From: Uliginosibacterium sp036017065
Lineage (GTDB): Bacteria; Pseudomonadota; Gammaproteobacteria; Burkholderiales; Rhodocyclaceae
Length of the DNA stretch: 64,000 bases
Reading direction: 5' to 3'
Assembly: GCF_036017065.1 (NCBI RefSeq)
Contig: NZ_JAYXHR010000004.1
Span: forward strand, 310,001-374,000
Shown: positions 56,817 to 64,000 of the stretch, one piece after another
Layout of the letters: each line of letters begins with the position of its first letter
How positions within the stretch are numbered: position 1 is the stretch's first letter
Notes under the pieces: model-generated
What the model was told of the DNA's origin: nothing
The model's database searches: none
The model's input: the letters and a program-made list of their open reading frames with translations, nothing else
Program-made: the position numbers and the translations under genes

Positions 56817-56854
56817 CGGCTGACAGACACGCACAGACGGACAGGCGAACGAGC

Positions 56855-57754
56855 ATGAGCATGTCATCAGCCGCATTGCCGGGCGAAACCGGCGTGCCGC
56901 ACCCACTCTCACAGCCGGTGGAGGCACCGGTGCCGTCATCGCCGATGACGGTACGCAGGAGGCGCGCGTCGTTGTGGGCGTTGCGCGCAGGCATCGGCCA
57001 GCGCGCCTACTGGGCACTGGCGATCGGTGGCCTCGCGCTGCCGCTGCTGGCCTGGATCGCGCTGAGTGCGAGCGGGGCGGTGGACAAGGTCTTCCTGCCC
57101 GGCCCCGCCGACGTGCTGGCGCGCCTGCAGACATGGTGGGTGGAGGACGGCCTGATGGGCGACATCGCCATCAGCACCTGGCGGGTGGTCGCCGGCTGGG
57201 CGCTGTCGGCGGTCATCGCGCTGCCGCTGGGCCTGTTCATCGGCAGCTACCGCGCGGTGCAGGCGACGCTGGAACCGCTCACCGACTTCATCCGCTACAT
57301 GCCGGCGGTGGCCTTCATCCCGCTGGTGATGCTGTGGGTGGGCATCGACGAGAGCGCCAAGGTCGCCATCATATTCATCGGCACCTTCTTCCAGATGGTG
57401 CTGATGGTGGCCGAGGACGTGCGACGCGTGCCGATGGCGCAGATCGAGGCGGCGCAGACCATGGGTGCGAGCCAGCGCGAGATCATCGAGCTGGTGATCG
57501 TGCCCTCCGCCAAGCCGGCGCTGCTCGACACCCTGCGCGTGACCATGGGCTGGGCCTGGACCTACCTGGTGGTGGCCGAGCTGGTGGCGGCGAGTTCCGG
57601 CGTCGGCTTCGCGATTCTCAAGGCGCAGCGCTTCCTGCAGACCGACAAGATCTTCGCCGGCATCCTGCTCATCGGTGCCATCGGCCTGCTGATGGACCAG
57701 GGCTTCCGCTGGGCGCATCGCCGCGCCTTCCCGTGGATGCACGGGCGTCACTGA
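56855..57754 (+). CDS. ABC transporter permease (NitT/TauT type)
   Basis: 299 residues; ATG at 56855. A hydrophilic N-terminus of about 50 residues is followed by about six membrane helices. EAA-like loop: ASQREIIELVIVPSAKPALLDTL, the ATPase-contact site. Typical segments are VFLPGPADVLARL, STWRVVAGWALSAVIALPLGL and FIRYMPAVAFIPLVMLW. It sits 38 bp after the binding-protein gene and 11 bp before the ATPase gene. Confidence 0.92.
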   Translation: MSMSSAALPGETGVPHPLSQPVEAPVPSSPMTVRRRRASLWALRAGIGQRAYWALAIGGLALPLLAWIALSASGAVDKVFLPGPADVLARLQTWWVEDGLMGDIAISTWRVVAGWALSAVIALPLGLFIGSYRAVQATLEPLTDFIRYMPAVAFIPLVMLWVGIDESAKVAIIFIGTFFQMVLMVAEDVRRVPMAQIEAAQTMGASQREIIELVIVPSAKPALLDTLRVTMGWAWTYLVVAELVAASSGVGFAILKAQRFLQTDKIFAGILLIGAIGLLMDQGFRWAHRRAFPWMHGRH

Positions 57755-57765
57755 AGGAGACCCGT

Positions 57766-58605
57766 ATGGCATACATCGACATTCACAGACTGGGCAAGAC
57801 CTTCGGCAGTGGCGCCCGCGCGGTGCGTGCGCTGGAGAGCATCGACCTGTCCATCGGACAGAACGAGTTCGTCACCTTCGTCGGCGCCTCCGGCTGCGGC
57901 AAGTCCACGCTGCTGCGCGTCATCGGCGGGCTGGAGTCCTACGACGAGGGCAGCCTCGCCGTGGCCGGCACGCCGGTGAGCGGGCCGGGGGTGGATCGCG
58001 CGATGGTCTTCCAGCACTACAGCCTGTATCCCTGGCTGACGGTGCGCGAGAACATCCGCTTCTGCCGCCGCCTCGCCGCGCATCGCGCCGACAGCACCAG
58101 CGCCGACGTGGAGGCCGCCTCCGGCCGCGCCGACGCACTGGTGGAGCTGATGGGCCTGGGCCATGTCGCCAGCGCCTATCCCAACCAGCTCTCCGGCGGC
58201 ATGCAACAGCGCGTGGCGATCGCCCGCGCGCTGATGAGCCGACCGCCCATCCTGCTGATGGACGAACCCTTCGGTGCGCTCGATGCGCAGACCCGCGAGG
58301 TGATGCACGACTGCATCCGCTACGTGCACAAGCTGGAGCGCAGCACCATCGTCTTCGTGACCCACGACGTGGACGAGGCCATCTACCTCGGCCAGCGCGT
58401 GGTGCTGATGGCGCCGCGCCCGGGGCGCATCGACACCGTGTACGACGTGCCGCTGCCGGCCGTGCGCGACCAGGACATGAAGCTGGCGCCGGAATTCCTG
58501 GCGCTCAAGCGCGAAATCCTGGAGCGCATCCGCGAGACCTCCGGCATGAAGACCGATCTCGAACTTCTGAAGAAACTCAACATGCAGTCAGCGCAGGCTG
58601 CATGA
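57766..58605 (+). CDS. ABC transporter ATP-binding protein (NitT/TauT type)
   Basis: 279 residues with AAGGAGA before the ATG. Walker A GASGCGKST, Q-loop VFQHYSLYPWLTV, signature LSGGMQQRVAIARAL, Walker B ILLMDEPFGALD, and H-loop VTHDVDEA are complete. Energises the preceding permease. The start codon of the next gene can overlap its stop (ATGA). Confidence 0.96.
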   Translation: MAYIDIHRLGKTFGSGARAVRALESIDLSIGQNEFVTFVGASGCGKSTLLRVIGGLESYDEGSLAVAGTPVSGPGVDRAMVFQHYSLYPWLTVRENIRFCRRLAAHRADSTSADVEAASGRADALVELMGLGHVASAYPNQLSGGMQQRVAIARALMSRPPILLMDEPFGALDAQTREVMHDCIRYVHKLERSTIVFVTHDVDEAIYLGQRVVLMAPRPGRIDTVYDVPLPAVRDQDMKLAPEFLALKREILERIRETSGMKTDLELLKKLNMQSAQAA

Positions 58606-58625
58606 GCATGCAAGGGAGTATGCAT

Positions 58626-59441
58626 ATGGAAAAATCTGATTCCTCTGGTTCGATTCCTGACAATCCTCCGGTGGCATCGCCAGTCGATGCCATCGCGCAC
58701 TGGAAGCGCTTTGCGCCCGGTCTGGACGCGACGCGCGTCATGTGGTCCGAGCTGGTGCCCGGCGGTGGTCACTGGTCCTGGGTGATGCCGCGCGGCAGCG
58801 CGCTGCGCATGGTGGCGCTGGAGGCTGGCGCCAACCTCAGCATGGTGCTGTACGCAGCGCGCGAGAAACTGGAGCGCTACAACATGCCGGACTCGCTGAA
58901 GGCGCAGCACACCGCGCACTACACGCGCGGGCATGTGCTGATGAGCGACATGGGGCGCGCGCTGGCGTCGATCACCAGCGATAGCGTCGGCTGGCATGAC
59001 CCCCTGGGGGCCTTGCTGGATGCCGCGACGCTGCAGCGCAAGTACGGCGAGCGCAATTTCGACACCCATCGCAACGCCATGTATCGCAGTGGCAAGGACG
59101 GGCTGCTGATCGAGATCGGCAAGCACGGCCTGTCGCGCCGCGACCTCATCCCGCCGGTGAACTTCTTCAGCAAGCTGAGCGTGGACGAGGAAGGCCGCTT
59201 CCACTACGCACCGGAGCACGCGAAAGCGGGCGATCACGTCGAGTTGCGCTTCGACATGGACACGCTGATCGCCATCTCCACCGCACCGCATCCGCTGGAC
59301 CCGTCGCCGGACTATGCGCCGAAGAAGGTCGGACTCGCAGCCTGGCGCTGTGGTGCGGCACCGGCCGACGACTTCTGCCGCGGCTTCCGTCCGGAGAACG
59401 CGCGGGCCATCCACAACGCCGACATGCTGTACCTGGCCTGA
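58626..59441 (+). CDS. DUF1989 protein UAAP1, carboxyguanidine deiminase subunit
   Basis: 271 residues from the ATG at 58626, which has AAGGGAG seven bases upstream; an in-frame ATG at 58602 overlaps the ATPase stop and would add eight residues. The core is DUF1989 (urea carboxylase-associated protein 1): WSWVMPRGSALRMVALEAGA, QHTAHYTRGHVLMSDMGRAL and DLIPPVNFFSKL, with Cys and His residues of the metal site. Published work has shown that such pairs form the carboxyguanidine deiminase (CgdAB), which turns carboxyguanidine into allophanate. Works with the next gene. Confidence 0.87.
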   Translation: MEKSDSSGSIPDNPPVASPVDAIAHWKRFAPGLDATRVMWSELVPGGGHWSWVMPRGSALRMVALEAGANLSMVLYAAREKLERYNMPDSLKAQHTAHYTRGHVLMSDMGRALASITSDSVGWHDPLGALLDAATLQRKYGERNFDTHRNAMYRSGKDGLLIEIGKHGLSRRDLIPPVNFFSKLSVDEEGRFHYAPEHAKAGDHVELRFDMDTLIAISTAPHPLDPSPDYAPKKVGLAAWRCGAAPADDFCRGFRPENARAIHNADMLYLA

Positions 59442-59452
59442 GGAGCGATGCG

Positions 59453-60136
59453 ATGAACACGATTACACACCCGAGCCCCGGAGCCACGGCGATCCGCATC
59501 CGGGAGAGCACGCTGGACCCCGCGCGCGCCTGCCACGACCACACCTTGCCCTCCGGCGAGCCCTACCTGCTGGCCATCGAACGCGGCCAGACGCTGCGCA
59601 TCGTCGACCTGGAAGGCAACCAGGCAGTCGACGTCATCTTCTACAACCGCGATGAACCGGCCGAGCACTACAGCGCCACCGACACCATGCTGCACCAGGG
59701 CGGCATCTACCTCACCACCGGCTCGGTGCTGATGTCCAACGAGGCGCGGCGGATGCTCACCATCGTCGCCGACACCTGCGGGCGTCACGACACGCTGGGC
59801 GGCGCCTGCGCGGCGGAGAGCAACACGGTGCGCTACGCACTGCAGAAGAAGTTCATGCACAGCTGTCGCGACAATTACCTGATCGCCCTGCAGCACGCCG
59901 ACATCGGCCTGGGCAAACGCGACCTCGTGCCCAACGTCAATTTCTTCATGAACGTGCCGGTCACAGAGGACGGTGGCCTGCAGTTTGCCGACGGGGTGTC
60001 GGCGCCGGGCAAGTACGTCGAGCTGCGTGCGGAGATGAACCTGTGGATGCTGGTCTCCAACTGCCCGCAGCTCAACAACCCGTGCAACGCCTATAACCCG
60101 ACGCCCGCGCGCTTCCTGTTGTGGGACCCGGTGTAG
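59453..60136 (+). CDS. DUF1989 protein UAAP2, carboxyguanidine deiminase subunit
   Basis: 227 residues. DUF1989 throughout: LAIERGQTLRIVDLEGNQAVDV, HYSATDTMLHQGGIYLTTGSVLMSN, GACAAESNTVRY and KRDLVPNVNFFMNVPV, with CPQLNNPCNAYNPTP at the C-terminus where metal-binding Cys residues occur. Second subunit of the deiminase between guanidine carboxylation and allophanate hydrolysis. 11 bp after UAAP1. The 212-bp gap to the carboxylase gene is the only long gap in the operon and holds the second riboswitch. Confidence 0.88.
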   Translation: MNTITHPSPGATAIRIRESTLDPARACHDHTLPSGEPYLLAIERGQTLRIVDLEGNQAVDVIFYNRDEPAEHYSATDTMLHQGGIYLTTGSVLMSNEARRMLTIVADTCGRHDTLGGACAAESNTVRYALQKKFMHSCRDNYLIALQHADIGLGKRDLVPNVNFFMNVPVTEDGGLQFADGVSAPGKYVELRAEMNLWMLVSNCPQLNNPCNAYNPTPARFLLWDPV

Positions 60137-60280
60137 AAGCCGCAACAAAATGGTTCTGGCGTCGTTGCACCTCCTTGCCGTACTACTTGTACTGTCTGCG
60201 TCGATGCGCCTAGCCAGAAGCATTGCGCTGCGCTCCATTCCATTTTCCTGCGGCTTCCTGGCCGTTTTTCCGGTTTTCTC

Positions 60281-60328
60281 CTGCGGGACGACCCGCAGCG
60301 ATCGTGCACAACGGCGGGACGGCCCGCC
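60281..60328 (+). promoter_or_regulatory. Guanidine-II riboswitch (mini-ykkC class)
   Basis: Two adjacent hairpins with the diagnostic ACGR tetraloops: CTGCGGG-ACGA-CCCGCAG (60281-60298) and GGCGGG-ACGG-CCCGCC (60313-60328), joined by a 14-base linker. Both stems close the loop with GG/CC pairs as in the mini-ykkC consensus. It ends 20 bases before the ATG of the guanidine carboxylase, where access to the ribosome-binding region (weak, GTGAG) could be controlled. A second CTGCGG at 60248-60253 could pair with CCGCAG of hairpin 1 as an alternative fold. Confidence 0.85.
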
Positions 60329-60348
60329 AGCGAGACCGTGAGAAACCC

Positions 60349-63300
60349 ATGTTCCGCAAAGTCCTGATTGCCAACCGCGGCGCCATCGCCTGCCGCGTCA
60401 TCCGTACCCTGAAATCGCTGGGAATCGCCTCGGTGGCGGTGTACTCCGAAGCCGACGCGCATTCCCTGCACGTCGCGCTGGCCGACGAGGCGGTGTGCAT
60501 CGGCCCCGCGCCGGCAGCCGACAGCTACCTGCGCAGCGAGCGCATCCTGCAGGCGGCGAAAGACACCGGCGCGCAGGCCATCCATCCCGGCTACGGCTTC
60601 CTGTCGGAGAGCCCGGATTTCGCCGCTGCCTGCGAGGCTGCCGGCATCGCCTTCATCGGCCCGACTGCTGCGCAGATGCGCGCCTTCGGCCTCAAGCACA
60701 CGGCACGTGAACTGGCCGAGAAGAACGACGTACCCCTTCTGCCGGGCAGCGGCCTGCTCGACGACGCGGCGCATGCCCGCAGCGAGGCCGCGCGCATCGG
60801 CTATCCGGTGATGCTGAAAAGCACCGGCGGTGGCGGTGGCATCGGCATGCGCCTGGTGTGGAATGCCGGTGAGCTGGACGAGGCCTATGCCTCGGTCGAG
60901 CGGCTCGCGCGTGCCAACTTCAAGGAAGCCGGCCTGTTTCTGGAGAAGTACGTCGAGCATGCGCGCCACATCGAAGTGCAGATGTTCGGCGACGGTGTCG
61001 GCACGGTGCTGGCGCTGGGCGAACGCGACTGCTCGGTGCAGCGGCGCAACCAGAAGGTCATCGAGGAGACGCCCGCGCCTGGGCTGGATGATGCGCAGCG
61101 CGAAGGCCTGCACGCCACCGCGGTGCGCCTGATGCAGGCCATCGGTTACCGCTCCGCCGGCACGGTGGAATTCGTCATGGACGCGCAGACGGGCGCCTTC
61201 TACTTCCTGGAGGTGAACACCCGCCTGCAGGTGGAGCACGGCGTCACCGAGGAAGTCTTCGGTGTCGATCTCGTGGCCTGGATGGTGTTGCTGGCGAGTG
61301 GCGATCTGCCGTCGCTGGACACGTTGCAGAAGACGCCGCAGGGCGCGTCCATCCAGGTGCGGTTGTATGCGGAAGACCCGGGCAAGAACTTCCAGCCGTC
61401 CTCCGGCCTGCTGACCGAGGTGAGCTTCCCCACCGCTGCGCGCGTGGAGACCGCGGTGGCGACCGGATCCGAAGTGCCGCCCTGGTACGACCCGATGGTC
61501 GCGAAGATCATCGTCCGTGGTGATACGCGCGACGAAGCCCTGCACAAGCTGCGCGCCGCGCTGGACGACACGCGCGTGGCCGGCATCGAGACCAACCTGG
61601 AGTACCTGCGCCAGATACTGGCCGGCGAGGTATTCACCGCAGGCCGCCAGACCACGCGTTACCTCAACACTTTCGCCTACCGTCCGCGCAGCATCGACGT
61701 GCTGGAAGCCGGTGTGCAGACCAGCGTGCAGGACTGGCCGGGTCGTGTCGGCTACTGGGACGTGGGTGTGCCGCCCTCCAGCCCGATGGACGCGCTGGCC
61801 TTCCGCGCCGCCAACCGCCTGGTCGGCAATGCGGAAGGTGTAGCGGGGCTGGAGTGCACGATGACCGGCCCCAGCCTGCGCTTCAACAGCGACACATTGA
61901 TCGCGCTGACCGGTGCCGAGACGGCCGCGACGCTGGATGGCGCGCCGCTGCCGTTCTGGACCGCCGTGCCGGTGAAGGCCGGCAGCGTGCTCAGCATCGG
62001 GGCCATGCGCGATGCCGGCTGCCGCAGCTACGTCGCCGTGCAGGGTGGGCTGGATGTGCCGCTGTACCTCGGCAGCCGCTCGACCTTCACGCTTGGCCAG
62101 TTCGGCGGCCATGCCGGTCGCACGCTGCGGCTGGGTGACGTGCTCCATCTTGGCAGCGAACACGGCACGCCGCAGGACTTGCCGTCGGCACTGCGACCCG
62201 CCCATGCGCACGCCTGGGAAATCGGCGTGCTGTACGGCCCGCACGGCGCGCCGGACTTCTTCACCGATGGCGACATCGACAGCTTCTTCGCCACCGAGTG
62301 GGAAGTGCACTACAACTCCAGCCGCACCGGCGTGCGCCTCATCGGGCCGAAGCCGCAGTGGGCGCGCAGCGACGGCGGCGAGGCGGGGCTGCATCCTTCC
62401 AACATCCACGACAACGCCTACGCCATCGGCGCCATCGACTTCACCGGCGACATGCCGGTGATCCTCGGCCCGGACGGTCCCAGCCTGGGCGGCTTCGTCT
62501 GTCCTGCGGTGGTGGTGCAGGCGGAGTTGTGGAAGCTCGGCCAGTTGCGGTCGGGCGACAGGCTGCGTTTCGTGCCGGTCAGCGCGGCGCAGGCGGCGCA
62601 TCTGCTGACGGTGCAGGACAAGGCGCTGGCGGGTTTCGACGCTCCGCTGCAGCCCGTACTGGAAGCGGAGCCGCAGACGCTGACCACTCCGGTGCTGGCC
62701 GACTGGCCCGCTCAGGGTGAGAGCCCCCGCGTGGTGGTGCGGCAGGCGGGCGATGCCTACCTGCTGATCGAGTACGGCCCGCTGGAACTGGACATCGCGC
62801 TGCGCTTCCGCGTGCAGGCGCTGCTGAACTGGTTCAACGCGCATCCGCAGGCGGGCGTCGTCGACATGACGCCGGGCATCCGCTCCCTGCAACTGCACTT
62901 CGACCCGCGCGCGACGACACGCGAGGCCTTGCTGGATGCCCTGCAACGCGCCGAACGCGAACTGCCGGCGGTGGCCGACATGCGCGTGCCGACGCGCACC
63001 GTGTGGCTGCCGTTGTCCTGGGACGATGCGGCCACGAAGCTGGCGATCGAGAAGTACATGCAGTCGGTGCGGCCGGATGCGCCCTGGTGCCCCAGCAACA
63101 TCGAGTTCATCCGCCGCATCAACGGGCTGGACAGCATCGAGGCAGTGCAGCGCATCGTCTTCGACGCGGCCTATCTCGTGCTCGGCCTGGGTGACGTCTA
63201 TCTCGGCGCACCGGTGGCCACGCCGATGGACCCGCGCCATCGCCTGGTCACCACCAAGTACAACCCGGCGCGGACCTGGACGCCGGAGAATGCCGTCGGC

Positions 63301-63942
63301 ATCGGCGGGGCCTACATGTGCGTGTATGGCATGGAAGGGCCCGGTGGCTACCAGTTCGTCGGGCGCACCGTGCAGATGTGGAACCGCTGGCATCGCACGC
63401 GCGAGTTCGACAAGCCCTGGCTGCTGCGCTTCTTCGACCAGGTGCGTTTCTTCCCGGTGGCCGAGGCCGAGCTGCCGAAGATCCGCGAGGACTTTATCGC
63501 CGGCCGCTACGCGCTGCGCATCGAGGAGGGCAGCTTCAGCCTCGCTGACTACAACGCCTTCCTCGCCGACAACGCGGCTTCCATCGGCGAGTTCAAGCAG
63601 CGTCAGCAGCAGGCCTTCGAGGCGGAGCGCGAGCGCTGGCGTGCGGCTGGTCAAGCTGAGTACGTTGGCGAGGCCGACGTGGCCGCGGCCGGACTGGATG
63701 GCGACTTCGACCTGCCACCGGGCGCGCGGGCGATTGCCACGCATGTGCCGGGCAATGTGTGGAAGGTGCTGGTGGAGCCGGGACAGCAGGTGCTTGCCGG
63801 CGACACGCTGATCGTCGTCGAGTCCATGAAGATGGAGTTCGCGGTCTGCGCGCCGGCCGATGGCGAAGTGCTGAAGGTGTTCTGCCGACCGGGTGGGCCG
63901 GTGGGCGCGGGGCAGGACATCCTGACCCTGCAGTGCCAGTGA
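60349..63942 (+). CDS. Guanidine carboxylase (urea carboxylase family), biotin-dependent
   Basis: 1,197 residues, full family length. ATG at 60349 (MFRKVLIANRGAIACRVIR); the longer frame would read through the riboswitch. Biotin carboxylase domain (about 1-450; ATP loop KSTGGGGGIGMRL, FLEVNTRLQVEHGVTEEVFG). Carboxyltransferase halves: AHS2/KipA-like (about 453-780, GVQTSVQDWPGRVGYWDVGVP) and AHS1/KipI-like (about 795-1010). Then a UC-specific region and a BCCP domain (about 1125-1197) with biotinyl Lys about 1161 in ESMKMEF. Proteins of this type under guanidine riboswitches have been shown to prefer guanidine over urea. Product carboxyguanidine goes to the two upstream DUF1989 proteins. I cannot confirm substrate choice from motifs alone. 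Confidence 0.95.
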   Translation: MFRKVLIANRGAIACRVIRTLKSLGIASVAVYSEADAHSLHVALADEAVCIGPAPAADSYLRSERILQAAKDTGAQAIHPGYGFLSESPDFAAACEAAGIAFIGPTAAQMRAFGLKHTARELAEKNDVPLLPGSGLLDDAAHARSEAARIGYPVMLKSTGGGGGIGMRLVWNAGELDEAYASVERLARANFKEAGLFLEKYVEHARHIEVQMFGDGVGTVLALGERDCSVQRRNQKVIEETPAPGLDDAQREGLHATAVRLMQAIGYRSAGTVEFVMDAQTGAFYFLEVNTRLQVEHGVTEEVFGVDLVAWMVLLASGDLPSLDTLQKTPQGASIQVRLYAEDPGKNFQPSSGLLTEVSFPTAARVETAVATGSEVPPWYDPMVAKIIVRGDTRDEALHKLRAALDDTRVAGIETNLEYLRQILAGEVFTAGRQTTRYLNTFAYRPRSIDVLEAGVQTSVQDWPGRVGYWDVGVPPSSPMDALAFRAANRLVGNAEGVAGLECTMTGPSLRFNSDTLIALTGAETAATLDGAPLPFWTAVPVKAGSVLSIGAMRDAGCRSYVAVQGGLDVPLYLGSRSTFTLGQFGGHAGRTLRLGDVLHLGSEHGTPQDLPSALRPAHAHAWEIGVLYGPHGAPDFFTDGDIDSFFATEWEVHYNSSRTGVRLIGPKPQWARSDGGEAGLHPSNIHDNAYAIGAIDFTGDMPVILGPDGPSLGGFVCPAVVVQAELWKLGQLRSGDRLRFVPVSAAQAAHLLTVQDKALAGFDAPLQPVLEAEPQTLTTPVLADWPAQGESPRVVVRQAGDAYLLIEYGPLELDIALRFRVQALLNWFNAHPQAGVVDMTPGIRSLQLHFDPRATTREALLDALQRAERELPAVADMRVPTRTVWLPLSWDDAATKLAIEKYMQSVRPDAPWCPSNIEFIRRINGLDSIEAVQRIVFDAAYLVLGLGDVYLGAPVATPMDPRHRLVTTKYNPARTWTPENAVGIGGAYMCVYGMEGPGGYQFVGRTVQMWNRWHRTREFDKPWLLRFFDQVRFFPVAEAELPKIREDFIAGRYALRIEEGSFSLADYNAFLADNAASIGEFKQRQQQAFEAERERWRAAGQAEYVGEADVAAAGLDGDFDLPPGARAIATHVPGNVWKVLVEPGQQVLAGDTLIVVESMKMEFAVCAPADGEVLKVFCRPGGPVGAGQDILTLQCQ

Positions 63943-63952
63943 GGAACCGACC

Positions 63953-64000
63953 ATGGACAAGCTGAACCAACTGATGCCTGCCAGCCTCGATCTGCAGAGT
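63953..64000 (+). CDS. atzF: Allophanate hydrolase, first codons only
   Basis: The window ends 48 bases into this frame (MDKLNQLMPASLDLQS). Position 10 bp after the carboxylase gene and family order make allophanate hydrolase the expected product, which would release ammonia and CO2. Nothing in the 16 residues proves it. Confidence 0.55.
   Translation, partial: MDKLNQLMPASLDLQS

Noticed and set aside
60091..63960. Minus-strand open frame of 1,289 codons opposite the guanidine carboxylase
   Set aside because: The plus strand encodes a full-length, motif-complete carboxylase. The antisense product is His/Arg-rich and typical of GC-rich shadow frames.

Overview
The window is GC-rich (roughly two thirds G+C by eye), densely coded DNA from a Gram-negative proteobacterium. 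BamE, a Fur/bamE divergon, a trxA-rho-rpmE block, a TorF-type porin, NDH-2 and a biotin synthase cluster point to a gammaproteobacterium, most likely of the Xanthomonadales (Lysobacterales). That placement is inference from gene content and order. I see no tRNA, rRNA, CRISPR array, insertion sequence or prophage.

Layout. 1-2117: the 3' part of a hybrid histidine kinase, then trmL. 2156-26251 (minus strand): a tightly packed six-gene operon, in transcription order a GAF-HlyD adaptor, a PqqD-like/site-2-protease/HlyD fusion, a C-terminally short SecA-like ATPase, a secreted membrane-fusion protein, a giant surface protein of about 5,300 residues (LEPR-XLL-like motif, DUF4347, dozens of cadherin/Ig-like repeats, C-terminal membrane segment) and a GGDEF diguanylate cyclase. 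No type I ABC exporter, TolC or two-partner transporter is present. This operon is the best candidate in the window for an undescribed system: a dedicated export and surface-display machine for a giant adhesin with a c-di-GMP enzyme at its end. 26564-30743: kdgK, uxaB and uxaA (galacturonate catabolism). 30814-36160: housekeeping genes (fur, bamE, dapB, ndh, rpmE, rho, trxA). 36263-40091: an overlapping minus-strand operon with a degenerate GT2-like membrane protein, a bactofilin-like beta-helix protein, a small membrane protein and a MOSC protein. 40222-42793: a HAD nucleotidase, bioC and bioB. 43271-51250: envelope and stress genes (DUF883-like, AsmA family, zinc metallopeptidase, transglutaminase, CsbD), a PL10 pectate lyase lipoprotein and a YqeY-like protein. 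51497-55086: a secreted PL1 pectate lyase, a PEP-CTERM protein and a TorF-type porin.

55446-64000 (window end) is a guanidine-assimilation operon: ABC transporter, two DUF1989 proteins (carboxyguanidine deiminase), a biotin-dependent guanidine carboxylase of the urea carboxylase family, and the first codons of allophanate hydrolase. Its control region is rich: a sigma-54 -24/-12 element, a guanidine-I (ykkC) riboswitch ahead of the transporter and, inside the operon just before the carboxylase, a two-hairpin guanidine-II (mini-ykkC) riboswitch. The porin on the other side of the intergenic region also has a strong -24/-12 match, and an NtrC-like site lies between, so the locus reads as a nitrogen-controlled divergon.

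Together the pectate lyases and the galacturonate genes suggest life on plant material, with guanidine as an accessory nitrogen source and a very large adhesin for attachment. Gene starts were moved from the longest open frame where Shine-Dalgarno sequences, overlaps or family alignment favoured another codon; this is stated per gene.
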